Of a stretch of DNA of 64,000 nt, positions 43,888 through 54,714 are shown one piece after another. Each line of letters begins with the position of its first letter. The first letter of the stretch is position 1. The stretch spans positions 992,501-1,056,500 of the forward strand of contig JAJTWR010000032.1 in NCBI GenBank assembly GCA_021613335.1, read 5' to 3'. The stretch comes from Whitmania pigra. Its lineage: Eukaryota > Annelida > Clitellata > Hirudinida > Haemopidae. The notes under the pieces were generated by a model that saw only the letters and a program-made list of their open reading frames with translations, was not told where the DNA came from and made no database searches. The position numbers and the translations under genes are program-made.

Positions 43888-44072
43888 TGTTATATCTCTG
43901 AGATCCCGAAGAAAGGCAAGGTTTAACGTAACGGTTTATTCACAAGTAAACAACAACTACACACGGTCACTACACGAGAGAGAGCGAGTGAGCGATAGCT
44001 CAAGGCTATTTATAGAACATGTTCCATTGTGTTCATGGCGCGCTCCACTCTCATTGGTTCCTCATCACAACA
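43888..44072 (-). repeat. 3' LTR of gypsy element
   Basis: 185 bp. The pol stop codon lies inside it, so pol ends by reading into the LTR. Confidence 0.93.
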
Positions 44073-47000
44073 CCTCCCCCCCTAACAAGTTCGTACTTCT
44101 TCTTGGACGCGTCCATCTCCAATCTCTTCGGCGGTCGGCGTCTCCTCTTTGGTCGTGGGGCCTGGTTTGCTTCGATAAGAACTTCTGTCGTGCTGGGCTC
44201 TGTAGCACTCATGTTGTTACCTTCCGGTTGGCTGAGGGGCAGTAGAGGCAGGTTAAAGGTATCCATCATGACGTTGAAGGCGTCCTCCACTGTCCGAGGT
44301 CTCAGCTGATTCGCGTGTCGTTTGACAATCTTGCTGTCGCATCGGACATCATAGAGCACCGTTCCAAGTCTTCTGATGACCACTCCTGGGGCCCATCGAC
44401 CTCGTGGATCTTCATACAGCCTCAAGTACACTGTGTCCCCTTCGGCAAACTCCCTGCGATGTACCTTGCGCGTCTGCTGCGCTTTGTCTTTCATCGCTTC
44501 CTGTTGTAGATGACTCTGCAACTGTAAATCACTTACCGGAGTCCTCAACTGTCGTCCAATGCAGTTTTCTGCGGGTGTCTTCTGGCCTGGAGATGACAAA
44601 CATGGAGTCGATCTGTAGGTCCACAGAAACTTCTGTATCACATCTGATGTGGCTCCCTCCCCTCTCAACTTCTGAAAAGTCCTCTTGAAGGTGTCCACAA
44701 AACGTTCTGCCTGACCATTACTCTGTGGGTGATATGGAGGTGAACGGATGTGCTGGATACCATACTGCTGACAGTAACTCTGGAACTCCTGAGATGTGAA
44801 CTGCGTTCCATTGTCCGACACGAGTACTTTTGGGAATCCATGCTGGGCAAAGATTCTTGTTAACTCTTTAATTGTGCAAGTGGCTGTTGTTGATAACATC
44901 TGAACTACTTCAGGCCACTTGGAGTAGGCATCCACTACTATGAGGAACATTAATCCTTCCAGGGGTCCGGCAAAATCAACGTGGATCCTCTCCCATGCAC
45001 AATTCGGTGTTGGCCATGGTGACGGTTCATTCCTTGCAGGCATTTTTGCAGCATCCTGACAAGCGCTGCAATTCTTCACCTGCTCTTCAATATCCCTGTC
45101 GATGCCATGCCAATAAACACACCTTCGAGCTATGAGTTTCATCCGTGTGCATCCTGGGTGACCTTCATGAAGCATTTTCAGAACACGATGTCGTAGTGCT
45201 AAGGGAACAACCGCTCGCATTCCTAGGAAAAGGACTCCATCATGCACTGACAGGTCTTTAGCACGACTGTGGAAGGCATGTGTCAACGATCCAGTCCGGA
45301 AATCTGGCCAACGTCCTGACAGCACGGCTTGCACCACAATCTGTAGCTCGTCACTTTCGGTCATCTTCCGAATGTCCTTGTGTGTTACTGGCAACTGGCG
45401 GATCACATCACTACGAAGTGCTTGAATGTCCTTCTCAATCTTTGCGATGATGACATCCTCGGGTTCTGGCGACTTCGAAGCGATGAGTCGGGATAATGCA
45501 TCGGCTTGTCCAAAGTGGTCTGTCTTTCTATACTCAATCCTGAACTCATAACTGAGTAATGAGAGTTCCCATCTTTGGAGTCGATTGGCTGAATGAGCGG
45601 ACACTCCTGTCTTTGATCCAAAAATGGACAGCAGTGGTTTGTGGTCCGTCAACAGCGTGAAGCTTCGTCCATACAGGTATCTATGAAATTTTCTGACACC
45701 GAATACCAGCGCAAGAGCTTCTTTTTCAATCTGCCCGTAGTTCTGCTCTGCTTTTGTCAGGCTTCTTCCCGCATGTGCTATGGCCTTTTCCGTGCCGTTC
45801 GGGAATCGGTGTGAGATCACCGCACCTACTCCATACTCACATGCGTCAGCAGCAACCACAATGTCAATTTCAGGTCTGAAATGTGTCACCAGCAGATCCG
45901 ACTGCAGCACCATCTTCAGTTTGTCGAAGGCTCCCTGATGCTCAGCAGTCCACAAAAAGTTGTCTTCCTTCTCCAGGTCATCCAGGAGTCCCCTCATGGA
46001 TCGCATCTCTGGAACAAAAGACGAGTAGAAACTTATCATGCCCAAGAAGGATTTCAACTGCTTCTTATCCTTGGGCGACGGCATTTCGGTGATCGCGTGG
46101 ATTTTCTCTGGGTCTGGTCGACGTCCATCCTTGCTAATCAGAATCCCCAGAAACTTGATCTCCTTCTTCGCGAACGAACACTTCTCCATTCGGACGCGAA
46201 ATCCACACTCTGCGATCCTCTTGAAAAGGGCATGGACGTTCTGATTGTGCTCCTCCAATGTTGTACCACTAACGATGATGTCGTCCAGGTACGCTGCACA
46301 ACCTTGTAATCCGGCAAGCATGCCGTCCATAGCCTCTTGGAAAATGCCGGGTGCGCACTTGACTCCAAAGGGTAGTCGCTGGTACTGGAACAGTCCCCTG
46401 TGTGTGTTGATAGTCACCAGTTCCTTTGAGTCCTCATTGACTTCCATCTGCAGGTATGCATCTGCCAAGTCAATCTGGGTGAACCATGCGCCTTGGTTCA
46501 GGTGAGAGAAGATTTCTTCTGGAGTCGGCAGTGGATGTCGGTGTGTCTCCAGTGCTTCATTCAGGCCCGTCTTGAAGTCGGCGCAGATCCTGACAGTCCC
46601 ATTCTTCTTGTGCACGATAACTATCGGTGCAGCCCAATGACTGTAATCTACCTTCTTCAGAACTCCTGCTTGCACGAGACGGTCTAACTCGATGTCCACA
46701 GCTTTCTCTAACATGAAGGGAATCTTCCTCGGCCTACAGAAGATCGGGCAACTTCCTTCTTTAATTCTTAGTTCTGCCTTCTTCATGGAGCATCGGCCCA
46801 GTTCCTCCTTGAAGACCTCGGGGTATCTGTCGGACAGTTCTTGGGACAGACCTCCTACTTCAACTGATCTCTGTTCCACTTGACAGCAGATGGCGTTGAA
46901 GGCCTTCGCAAATGGTGGCAACTGGTCCAGCCACTCAATGCCCAAAAGCTGGTCCACATCCTTAGCCACGAAGCAGCGACCATGGCCAGTGAACCCTTGG

Positions 47001-47554
47001 CAGCGGAATTGCACATCGAAACAACCAAGTACCTCAATCGGGGTGCCATTTGCAGCTGACAGTGACACTGAAGACTTGTCCAGATCTGGAGCTCCAATCT
47101 TCTTCCATGTGTCCGTGTTGATGATGGTTACATCTGCACCCGAGTCAAGCTGCATATCAATCTTGATGTCTCCAAAATCGATCTTGGCAAATTTTCTCTT
47201 CCCCCTTTTTTGGTTGTCATCGATCTTCTTTACTCTCAATTTCTTGGGACAACTCTTTGCCAGATGAGTTGTCTCGTCACAGATGAAACATCTCCTTACA
47301 GTTGAAGGTCGGCCGGGTTCTTTGCTACGGAACTCTGGTCGAGGCTTCCTTCTGCTGTTTCTCTGGACCACCTGCACAGCACTTGGGGCTTCTCCGATGG
47401 CACTTGCATCTTTTCTCAGAGTCAGAATGTGTTCGCATTCATTGTTCAAGTCCTCCAGTGTGCAGTTTGGTTGCAGCTCCAACTTTTGCAGCAACCTTGT
47501 TCGGAAGTCGGCGTGTGCTTGCATCTCATCCCAGCAGAAATGTAAATCAGGCAT
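44051..47554 (-). CDS. pol: gypsy pol polyprotein: zinc knuckle, protease, RT, RNase H, integrase
   Basis: 1,167-codon open frame. Zinc knuckle CFICDETTHLAKSC at about residues 89-102 (end of gag), aspartic protease LDSGADVTII at about 136, RT with DLADAYLQM and YLDD (about 422-425), RNase H with ADACEYGVGAV and TDHKPLLS, integrase zinc finger HEGHPGC…CSAC and the D-D-E core (HVDFAGPL, VSDNGTQF, NGQAERF), then a basic tail. The first codons belong in frame to the end of gag; the listed start is only the open limit. Domain order RT-RNase H-integrase defines Ty3/gypsy. It looks enzymatically complete. The plus-strand frames over this region are shadows. Confidence 0.95.
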   Translation of the reverse strand: MPDLHFCWDEMQAHADFRTRLLQKLELQPNCTLEDLNNECEHILTLRKDASAIGEAPSAVQVVQRNSRRKPRPEFRSKEPGRPSTVRRCFICDETTHLAKSCPKKLRVKKIDDNQKRGKRKFAKIDFGDIKIDMQLDSGADVTIINTDTWKKIGAPDLDKSSVSLSAANGTPIEVLGCFDVQFRCQGFTGHGRCFVAKDVDQLLGIEWLDQLPPFAKAFNAICCQVEQRSVEVGGLSQELSDRYPEVFKEELGRCSMKKAELRIKEGSCPIFCRPRKIPFMLEKAVDIELDRLVQAGVLKKVDYSHWAAPIVIVHKKNGTVRICADFKTGLNEALETHRHPLPTPEEIFSHLNQGAWFTQIDLADAYLQMEVNEDSKELVTINTHRGLFQYQRLPFGVKCAPGIFQEAMDGMLAGLQGCAAYLDDIIVSGTTLEEHNQNVHALFKRIAECGFRVRMEKCSFAKKEIKFLGILISKDGRRPDPEKIHAITEMPSPKDKKQLKSFLGMISFYSSFVPEMRSMRGLLDDLEKEDNFLWTAEHQGAFDKLKMVLQSDLLVTHFRPEIDIVVAADACEYGVGAVISHRFPNGTEKAIAHAGRSLTKAEQNYGQIEKEALALVFGVRKFHRYLYGRSFTLLTDHKPLLSIFGSKTGVSAHSANRLQRWELSLLSYEFRIEYRKTDHFGQADALSRLIASKSPEPEDVIIAKIEKDIQALRSDVIRQLPVTHKDIRKMTESDELQIVVQAVLSGRWPDFRTGSLTHAFHSRAKDLSVHDGVLFLGMRAVVPLALRHRVLKMLHEGHPGCTRMKLIARRCVYWHGIDRDIEEQVKNCSACQDAAKMPARNEPSPWPTPNCAWERIHVDFAGPLEGLMFLIVVDAYSKWPEVVQMLSTTATCTIKELTRIFAQHGFPKVLVSDNGTQFTSQEFQSYCQQYGIQHIRSPPYHPQSNGQAERFVDTFKRTFQKLRGEGATSDVIQKFLWTYRSTPCLSSPGQKTPAENCIGRQLRTPVSDLQLQSHLQQEAMKDKAQQTRKVHRREFAEGDTVYLRLYEDPRGRWAPGVVIRRLGTVLYDVRCDSKIVKRHANQLRPRTVEDAFNVMMDTFNLPLLPLSQPEGNNMSATEPSTTEVLIEANQAPRPKRRRRPPKRLEMDASKKKYELVRGGGVVMRNQ

Positions 47555-48150
47555 TTAAATTGCTCTTTTGTCAATTCATCTACCAGTGCCAGCTCGCACA
47601 TTCTGTTGACCTTCGTGGTGTATGCTCTGAAGTTCATGTCCTCAAGCGTAACCCGGAGTGCGTCATATCTGCGTCTGAAGATACTATCTTTGTCTCCAAA
47701 CAACGTCTCCAAGATTGCCTTGACCTCATCATACTTCAGATCCTTTGTTGACCTTGGTCGAATGTGGTCCCGGAACAGGTTGTACACTTCTGTATCAAGT
47801 TTCATCACAAGCACCCTCGCTCTCTCCTCCTCCGACAATCGTGAACCGTGAGTTGCAACTGCATCTTCGAAACGTTCGATCCATTTTGTGAACGTGCCTC
47901 CATGTTCAGGATCGTAGTTGAAGGTCCGTGTCTTGCTGATCATTTCCGTGATCAGTTCTTCGCCTTGACGATGTGTAGTCGAGTGAAGATTGACCTTCTC
48001 CAACAGTTGCAACAAAAGTTCGTCGCGTTTCTTGTTTTCTTCGTCTCGTTTCTTGCTTTCTTCGTCTCGTCGTCGATTTTCTTCGTCTCGTCGTCGATTT
48101 TCTTCCATGAACATCGTCATCATAGAAACGAATTTATCTTCGGATCCCAT
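47446..48150 (-). CDS. gag: gypsy gag, N-terminal part
   Basis: From the ATG at 48150, which lies within the primer-binding site; open codons upstream begin at a TTG and are not needed. An Arg/Glu/Asp/Lys-rich charged repeat (RRRDEENRRRDEESKKRDEE) precedes a capsid-like region (FTKWIERFEDAV, KYDEVKAILETLFGDKDS, AYTTKVNRMCELALVDEL). It shifts frame near 47540, giving a short false tail. The related fragment at 38119-38454 shows the same region in one frame, so gag and pol were probably one frame. Confidence 0.88.
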   Translation of the reverse strand: MGSEDKFVSMMTMFMEENRRRDEENRRRDEESKKRDEENKKRDELLLQLLEKVNLHSTTHRQGEELITEMISKTRTFNYDPEHGGTFTKWIERFEDAVATHGSRLSEEERARVLVMKLDTEVYNLFRDHIRPRSTKDLKYDEVKAILETLFGDKDSIFRRRYDALRVTLEDMNFRAYTTKVNRMCELALVDELTKEQFKCLIYISAGMRCKHTPTSEQGCCKSWSCNQTAHWRT

Positions 48151-48163
48151 CCTCGTCGCCAAA
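48144..48163 (-). other. Primer-binding site, complementary to tRNA-Ser(GCU)
   Basis: Minus strand reads TGGCGACGAGGATGGGATCC just inside the LTR, matching the complement of a eukaryotic tRNA-Ser 3' end (…ATCCCATCCTCGTCGCCA) over nearly its whole length. Confidence 0.75.
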
Positions 48164-48164
48164 A

Positions 48165-48349
48165 TGTTATAACTCTGAGATCCCGAAGAAAGGCAAGGTT
48201 TAACGTAACGGTTTATTCACAAGTAAACAACAACTACACACGGTCACTACACGAGAGAGAGCGAGTGAGCGATAGCTCAAGGCTATTTATAGAACATGTT
48301 CCATTGTGTTCATGGCGCGCTCCACTCTCATTGGTTCCTCATCACAACA
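48165..48349 (-). repeat. 5' LTR of gypsy element
   Basis: 185 bp, partner of 43888-44072. Confidence 0.93.
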
Positions 48350-48774
48350 GAAGGGACAATTTTATCATGCCTGGTGACCGAAGTCCATTCATTTTGAACA
48401 CTGTAGTTGATGTTTATCACATTTAGCAGGCGTATCATATCGATTTTTTTTGTACTTAATACGAGCTATTTAATCATCAGACGAAGTGAGTGGAATTAAA
48501 ATGCTTTTGATGTTCTTTTTCCAGCTATGGCATTACTACTTATCCAGAAAATAATTTTATTATATGGCGCCGTCAATTGATGTTATTTTATTTAAATGGA
48601 ATTTTTGGGAAGATGACTGTCGATATTGATAAGAAATAAATTATTATTGATGTACGATATAAAGGCATTAGAGAAAATAACTTTAAATCGTTTAGAAATG
48701 GCTCTTGGTCAATTCTTCGGTGATTTGGGCGCCTACTGAAGTGAAGTTAGTTGGTTAAAATAAACAAATAATTG
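48350..48774. other. No recognisable gene
   Basis: AT-rich flank of the gypsy element. Confidence 0.5.
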
Positions 48775-49848
48775 CGAAAGTGCGAATGATCAATTTTGTG
48801 TCAATGTTCACTGGTTATGGATTAAGTAATTAATAGTTTAAAAGAGAGATTCTCTGAGCATGGTTGTCTTTAGGCTGATTTATCTTGTTTAGATCCAAGA
48901 AATTTTCAGAAATTTTGAAAAGAATGCCTAGTGATGCACTGCAGCAACTGAGTGGGTTGCTCAAAAAATTTAATGGTACTGTAACAAAAGATCAACTTCA
49001 TACTGAATTATTGGATTTAGCTAAGAAATGGGAAAATTTTCAAACAACTCTTGATGATGAACATAATTTGATCTTGAAATGGAAGTATCGGACTTTGTCT
49101 CAGACAACATTCAACAATCTGAATCAGTAGAATTGCATTAAAATATCTTTGTTATCCCAACAGTTGAAAACAGCAACAACCACAGAAATAAATGCAAATC
49201 TTGCAAAAAATGTATTGTTTGTTGTTATTATTGTTCTCCAGAAGTTTAATTTGCATAGTCTTGTTTATTCAAATTTGTATCTGGCTTACAAATTTGTGTT
49301 GACATTATCCTCATCACAAATAGCTTGTGAGAGGTCGTTTTCAAAATTGAAATACCTTTTTGAACAGATTAAGAAATTTGCTGAGCCAGTCAACTTTACA
49401 ATCATTCATGCTGATGTCTTATGAGAAGGAACTTCTTCCAAGAATCAATAACAATGAAATCGTTGATGTTTTTGCATCGACTAGTGAAACGATTAAAAAG
49501 CTGTTACATTAGTTAATGGTGAATAGAAATTTTAGACTCTAGTGTTTCTTATGTTTAAGTTGTTAAAACTAGGAGTTATTTAACTGTTTAAATTTGTTTG
49601 CATAATTACGAATTTGAAGATGTAATAAATAAAAAGATTCTTGCAACTTAAAGTAGTGTTTTTGAACTTTAAAATTTTATTGTTATGTATGAAGTAATTA
49701 GAGAAACTAAAAAAAAATATATGTAAATTAAATTTAATTAAAAATAATTAAATTATTAAATTATTGAAAAAATTATATAAAACTAATAATGAAGTGGGCC
49801 GCCACGACCAAATTTCGCGGGCCGGTTTTTTAAGCCAGTCTGACCCTG
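48775..49848 (+). pseudogene. hAT transposase fragment (ZMYM1-like), copy 2, with element end
   Basis: The first 400 bp parallel 39150-39450 (EILKRMPSDALQQLSGLLKK, LLDLAKKWENFQTTLDDEHN). It continues into the dimerisation signature LSSSQIACERSFSKLKYLFE at about 49310-49370. The element appears to end at …CCGGTTTTTTAAGCCAGTCTG ACCCTG (49848), a CAGGGT-type terminus. Stops break the frame. The 5' part is missing. Confidence 0.75.
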
Positions 49849-50235
49849 AAGCGAAAGGATACCGAACAGACCTCTTCCTCATCGAGGTAGGCGCAAGGGT
49901 CGAAGTCGGCAAGTCACTTTCCTCACCAAGATTGGATTGTAGAGCCGATAGAAAATAAAGGATATTACAAGGATGTCTGAGGCCGCAGAAGCAACATCAT
50001 TCTGGATCTGGCACATGAGGAGCCAGAAGATGTCGCTCCAGTCCAGGCAGTAGTGACCGGCAAAGCAGAGCCAACAAGAACCTCCCATAGCCAGAAAGAC
50101 ACAAACCAACCAACAGAGATATCCGGCTGGTCACCGGATGCGACCTGCCCCCCGAAAACGTAAAGAGATTCAAAGTGCCGAAACGTTTAAAGACGGGGGA
50201 GACTCCTCTAAGGATCCCCGTTGGAGCTCCAAGGC
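49849..50235 (+). mobile_element. GC-richer LINE-like fragment
   Basis: A block of clearly higher GC than its surroundings, beginning with GYRTDLFLIEVGARVEVGKS before a stop, a stretch like the C-terminal end of some non-LTR reverse transcriptases. The rest holds no clear coding signal. Assignment is tentative. Confidence 0.4.
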
Positions 50236-50309
50236 GGAGTAATAAGAATAAACTCTCGAAGAGAATTTTTTATTCTTAAGTTGTTTAACTTAAGTTTGAA
50301 GAAAGAGCC

Positions 50310-50580
50310 CTTTCATCTGGCAACAATAATAGCCTGGGCTAGGAAGATATGCAGCAAGATCACAATATTAGAGGCAGAATCCTGTATGAAGCTCAAAAGT
50401 TGAAATGAACATCGATTTCATCGTTTCATGAATCTTCCACAAAATCTATCAATCTCTTTCAGCAAAGATTTCTTTTTTTCTCCACGTCTTCATCAACTAT
50501 GCTGATCATAATTATCATCAAGCAGATTTGACGGTGTAAAAAAGGCGTATTTGTTTGCAAAATCATGAACTTGCTGAACC
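50310..50580 (-). pseudogene. hAT remnant, third relative of 15360-16720
   Basis: Shares TAATAGCCTGGG, CATCGATTT…ATCGTTTC, CTTCCACAAAA and AAATCATGAACTTGCTGAA blocks with the remnants at 15710-16460 and 26225-26440, but diverged further. Confidence 0.7.
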
Positions 50581-50764
50581 CTTCAATGGACACAGCAAGA
50601 CACTGAGGAGAAGGATGGGCTTTTTTTCCATTTTTTTATTTTTTACGCACACTTCAAAATGCCAGCCCTCCCAATCGACCTTTCACCAGTTCGTCTCAAG
50701 TTGTGGATTATTTACAAATTGGAAAGCCGGATCAGTTTAACCACAAATTCTTACAACGAACACA

Positions 50765-51110
50765 ACGCCCGAGAATGAATGAATGCTGAACAAATGAAAG
50801 GGGGAGGAGTCACACCTTTCCTTAATGGATGATAAATTGTCTTTTATTTTAACAGCAGCAGAATGAATTCAAATGCTCGGTGAATATATGGTGACTGACA
50901 GTTTCGAGAATCTGACATAGCTTTGGGGTTGTTCCAATATTGCGTGCGTCACTGAAGACGAAGATCTGCTTCCCTGAAATTAACACAGGAAAAGATTGTA
51001 ATATTTTTATATCTTCTGCAAAGTATAAATGGGATTTAGTTAATTAAAATTCTCTTTGCACTTAGTTTTGATTATTGTACGGTTCGCCATCTTCGGTGGC
51101 TTAGTAAAAG
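50765..51110. repeat. Dispersed repeat, copy 2
   Basis: Counterpart of 36590-36945. Confidence 0.75.
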
Positions 51111-51738
51111 TTTTTCCATTCATGGGAAAGGTCATTGATAATACATCAGCCTGAACAATCACTATCCATAACCAGAAGATCTACGAAGAATTGATAGTTT
51201 GAACTTCTCAGTTAACCCTTTGACGATATCTCCTGTAAGTAACAGTTTCAGAGGACGTCGATCGTTAATCGCTTCAACAATTGAGAAATCAAGATATCAA
51301 GAGTAATTTCTAACTAATGCCAAACGTTATTTCTAAGTATTTGCGAGAGCCTGTGTAATATATCTTTTATTTTTAAAAATTCAAATATAATGTGAGACCA
51401 AAAATGGTACCACCCAGTGCAATGAAATAACGGATGCAAGAATTTCTAACGAACTTCTAAGGCAAGCATCTTAAAAATAATGTAACAATAATTAATTCCT
51501 CAACATCAATCGAGAATTGTGAATGACTAACAACACGTGATAATGAGTCAACATAATCTTCGCTCGCCCACGTATTTAAGACATTATAAGTGGTAAAGCA
51601 TTGGGTTATTATATTTAATCGTCCTAGTTGAGCACTGATCCTAATCGGATCGTCAACACGTTTTTATATTAATTATTAACTACCTAAGTTAATTAACAAT
51701 AATAATTAAATAATAGGCAAATCCTTGTAAAGTTGTTT
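51111..51738. other. No recognisable gene
   Basis: AT-rich DNA upstream of a possible secreted-protein gene. Confidence 0.5.
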
Positions 51739-52028
51739 ATGTCATCCATCATGGAAACCATCATGAAAACGTATGTCGGATTCTTTATTTTGATTGTCGT
51801 CTGCCATCTGGGAAAAGGTTACGATAGAAACATCGTATTTAATTGTTCAAGTTTTTAACTTAAATTAACTTTCATCCTTTTAGCCCAAAGTCCGACCATC
51901 GAGAAAAAAATTTCCGTTGAAAGTAATTTCAGCTTTAGATGATACGTTTTTAACGTTTTAAGATGATAAGTTAATTAGGTTGAATTGCCTCTCCTTTAAG
52001 CCGTTATGAACTTTGTTATGCCACATAG
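51739..52028 (+). CDS. Start of a probable secreted-protein gene, small exons
   Basis: Exon 1 from ATG 51739 or 51751 to 51817 encodes a signal peptide (METIMKTYVGFFILIVVCHL). Exon 2, 51884-51922 (39 nt), follows a pyrimidine-rich acceptor and gives AQSPTIEKKISVE in matching phase 1. A possible exon 3, 52001-52028, follows TCTCCTTTAAG and gives a T-V-M-N-F-V-M-P-H run in phase. Donors are GTTACG (weak), GTAATT and GTAAAA. Later exons were not identified, so the mature protein is unknown. Cleavage is likely near GKA-QS. The run of small exons resembles the micro-exon layout of the PAN-PLAT genes, but no domain is visible. Confidence 0.45.
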
Positions 52029-52497
52029 GTAAAACCGTACTTAATCTCACTTGGAATTAAATTTTTGAAATATGAATAACTGGTAATGGCTTCATTACAT
52101 TGCATTGTTGAAGCAGCTTCTATCTAGGGTTTGCCGCTTGCCCCCCCACTTGGAACAGACTGAAATAATTTGGGAAGATTCAAAATTTAAATGCATATTA
52201 TAATAATTCCTACAAGGTTTAGGATTTAAAGTTACAACAAATATTTAAAATGAAATAATGTCCGCCCATCTCTTTTGGTATTAAATTAAATTCGCCATTG
52301 GTTGGATATTTCGTTGTCTTGGTGATTCTTTCTACTTTCATAATTTGTTGACGGTTATTTGAAAGCTTGAGTTTTTTAATACGTGTTATAATAAGCGCTT
52401 AATTGGTAATAATAACAAATAGTACTACAGTTTAATAAGTCTAATCAACAAAAGGTTATTACGATTCCGCAGTAATTACCAGCAAACAGTACATCTT

Positions 52498-52830
52498 ATG
52501 GCTCGTTATAATCCTTATTTAAAAGGATGGTTTGAAGATGTTAAGCTGAGACCTTATCATGTTTTATATCTGAGCCACAGATCGCAAAATGAATTTGTTC
52601 AATTAATTGCGAACACGCTCAAAAGTAAAAAATCATTAAAGACATTTTTGAATCAGTTCTATACTATGATGGCGGATCCAACACGAGATAGTTCGAGGTT
52701 TCAATCGTATGATTTTGCTGCTTCAATGTCGGGAGAGTTTAAAGGAGCTCAACAGAAAGTATCTGAGTTGGTACATTTTGTACCATATGCTCCTTGTCAA
52801 CAAACAAACCAGAACAAACACCGCAATTGA
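52498..52830 (+). CDS. Hypothetical protein, 110 residues
   Basis: Open frame from ATG with protein-like composition (YNPYLKGWFEDVKLRPYHVL, FLNQFYTMMADPTRDSSRF, FKGAQQKVSELVHFVPYAPC). No family recognised. It might be an exon or a piece of a mobile element, since LINE-like sequence follows at 52970. Phases do not join it to the secreted-protein exons before it. Confidence 0.35.
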   Translation: MARYNPYLKGWFEDVKLRPYHVLYLSHRSQNEFVQLIANTLKSKKSLKTFLNQFYTMMADPTRDSSRFQSYDFAASMSGEFKGAQQKVSELVHFVPYAPCQQTNQNKHRN

Positions 52831-52969
52831 ACATTGTTGCCGTGCCAGTACGATCATTTCCGATATGTTTAATATTTAAGAAGAATTTTTGGAGTTGGGA
52901 AAAACTGTCTTTCATGCCCCCCCTGTACGTCCCTGATTCCACACTAGCCATGTTGCTGAGCATGGAGCT

Positions 52970-53062
52970 TCCAATGAATTTATTTTTCCTCTTATTTCTC
53001 TTCCCAGGCCGGACATTTCATTAGGAAATGCTGGACTGTTTCATCTTCCTGAGGAAAGGCAC
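52970..53062 (-). mobile_element. Non-LTR retrotransposon scrap
   Basis: Minus strand encodes EDETVQHFLMKCPAWEEK, the H-x-L-x-x-C-P-type motif found near the C-terminus of many LINE polyproteins. Confidence 0.5.
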
Positions 53063-53132
53063 TTCTTTTATTTATTTATTTGATTAAAGTCCGTTTAGCT
53101 TAACTAGGATGTTTTGGACTTAAAAGCACTTC

Positions 53133-53285
53133 TTAATCGATGTACCATTTATATAGCGCCCCTACCCGAGAGCGCTCCCTGGCGGTGCGAGCGGGTTGCG
53201 ATTACAACAAGTAACGACTTTTACTTTCGGGAACGCAACACTCTGAGCGAACTCGCATGCAATTCGCAATTATGAAACTTATGAT
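53133..53285. repeat. SINE-like dispersed repeat, copy 2
   Basis: Partner of 1832-1990 (see there). Confidence 0.45.
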
Positions 53286-53788
53286 TTATTACAGCTGGAA
53301 CTTCTACAGAATGCACTGCAGATATTTTTTTTTAATGTCAAACGAAAAGTCATAAATAAAACGTATTCACTGATAATCAGTAATATATTTAATTCATTTC
53401 AAAGGATTTCAGACTTAATAACATCTAAACATGAGACTATTTGAAAATGGCGCTCATTGACATCATGATCGATAGAGACATTTATATTCGTTATTTATTG
53501 TTGATGTTTACCTTCAAATTTCATTACATAAAGTTAATAATGTAATTAACACTATTTATTAATAAATCGTGATAAATGCACAATTTTCCTTAACTCCAAA
53601 TACTACAAATTATTTGTTCTTACGAAAAAATAAGTGGGTGGTGAGCTGTTGGCATAGAAGCGCAACTTATTGTCTTCTCACTCGTGCAATAACAATAACA
53701 AGTGGTCTTGGATATAGTAAAATAATTTTATTAAATATTGTTCACGAAACTTATTTAATTTTCAACTAAATATTTAAACATTAAATCA
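53286..53788. other. Upstream region of PAN-CTLD gene 2
   Basis: AT-rich; no TATA box fixed with confidence. Confidence 0.45.
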
Positions 53789-54714
53789 ATGTATTACTCA
53801 TGCTTTTTTACACTTGTTTGCGTTGGCGTACTTTTGTGTACCAAATCGGAGGCTGTTTCCATTCGTCTTCAGAAAGGAATAAAAAAAGCCAATCTTTGCA
53901 AAAACAGTCCTCCATCCTACAAGATGCCTGCTAGATCAGCCATTGAGTGTTTTACATTTTGTCTAACCAGGCTCGGAAACAAATGCATAAATTTCAAATA
54001 TCAAGGAAAGGAATGTTCACTTTATAACGATGTTATCCGCTTTGATTTCAATGAGTTTGCCGATGGCAGTTGCAGGGGATACCAGATACCAGGTAATGAC
54101 AAATATATGTAGAGTTTATTTTTAAATTTAGATATGTTATTAATCATTTATCTCCTTAAATAACTTGCCTAACCGTAACAGGTTGTCCTGTTGGATTTAA
54201 ATATTTAAGCGAAGCAAATAAATGCGTCCAAATGATGGTTGGCTATTGGGATTGGTACTCAGGTAGACGATTGTGCAACTCAATTCATCCATTCTCTCAT
54301 CCTGTGATTATTGATTCTGCAAAGGATTTTCAGCTGTTCAGCAGCTACTTAACATCGGAAAGTAAGACTTATTTAATAGCAGATTTATTTTATAATATTT
54401 GTTAATTAAAAAAATTATCTCTATTTTCAGTCTTACCAAAATGTCAGAATAAGATTATTTCATACCTCTATTCATTTTGGTCAGCCGGTTTCAGTCCTTA
54501 CTTCAATAGGAGCCGTCAACAATTCCAATGGATTCCCTTTCCAGGTGTTTTAAAACCATTAAAATCTACAGTGCCATGGATGCCTGGTCAACCAGATTCT
54601 TACTCATATCCGTTTGACAACTGCATTCAAGCAATATACGGTTGGGGCGGGTTAGATGACTTTGACTGTTCATTTCAAAATTGCATTCTTTGTGAGATTG
54701 ATATGAATGTTTAA
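53789..54714 (+). CDS. Secreted PAN/apple + C-type lectin-like protein 2
   Basis: Exons 53789-54092, 54182-54361, 54431-54714; both introns phase 1 and very short (89 and 69 bp); 255 residues. Signal peptide MYYSCFFTLVCVGVLLCTKS, cleaved near SEA-VS. PAN-like module: LCKNSPPSYK, IECFTFCLTRLGNKCINFKY, ECSLYNDVIRFDF. Lectin-like domain: GCPVGFKYLSEANKCVQMM, GRRLCNSIHPFSHPVIID, FWSAGFSPYFN, FQWIPFPGV, MPGQPDSYSYPFDNC, LDDFDCSFQNCILCEID. QPD is the galactose-type motif and LDDFDC stands in the place of W-N-D-x-x-C. This is the most compact of the three paralogues and shows no damage. Confidence 0.95.

Larger units (their letters stand above)
43888..48349 (-). mobile_element. Ty3/gypsy LTR retrotransposon, nearly intact
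   Basis: 185-bp LTRs (43888-44072, 48165-48349) with TGTTATA…CACAACA ends on the plus strand and essentially one difference (TATC/AACTC near the start). 5-bp target duplication GAAGG at 43883-43887 and 48350-48354. Minus-strand order: LTR, tRNA-Ser primer site, gag, pol, LTR. No envelope gene. A frameshift at the gag-pol border is the only damage seen. Confidence 0.96.

Noticed and set aside
48151..48162. Extended gag start
   Set aside because: The extra codons begin at TTG; the first ATG is at 48150.
44019..48426. Many plus-strand frames across the gypsy element
   Set aside because: Antisense shadows of gag and pol.
52498..52830. Continuation of the secreted-protein gene at 51739
   Set aside because: Splice phases do not fit, and the frame begins with its own ATG; kept as a separate hypothetical.
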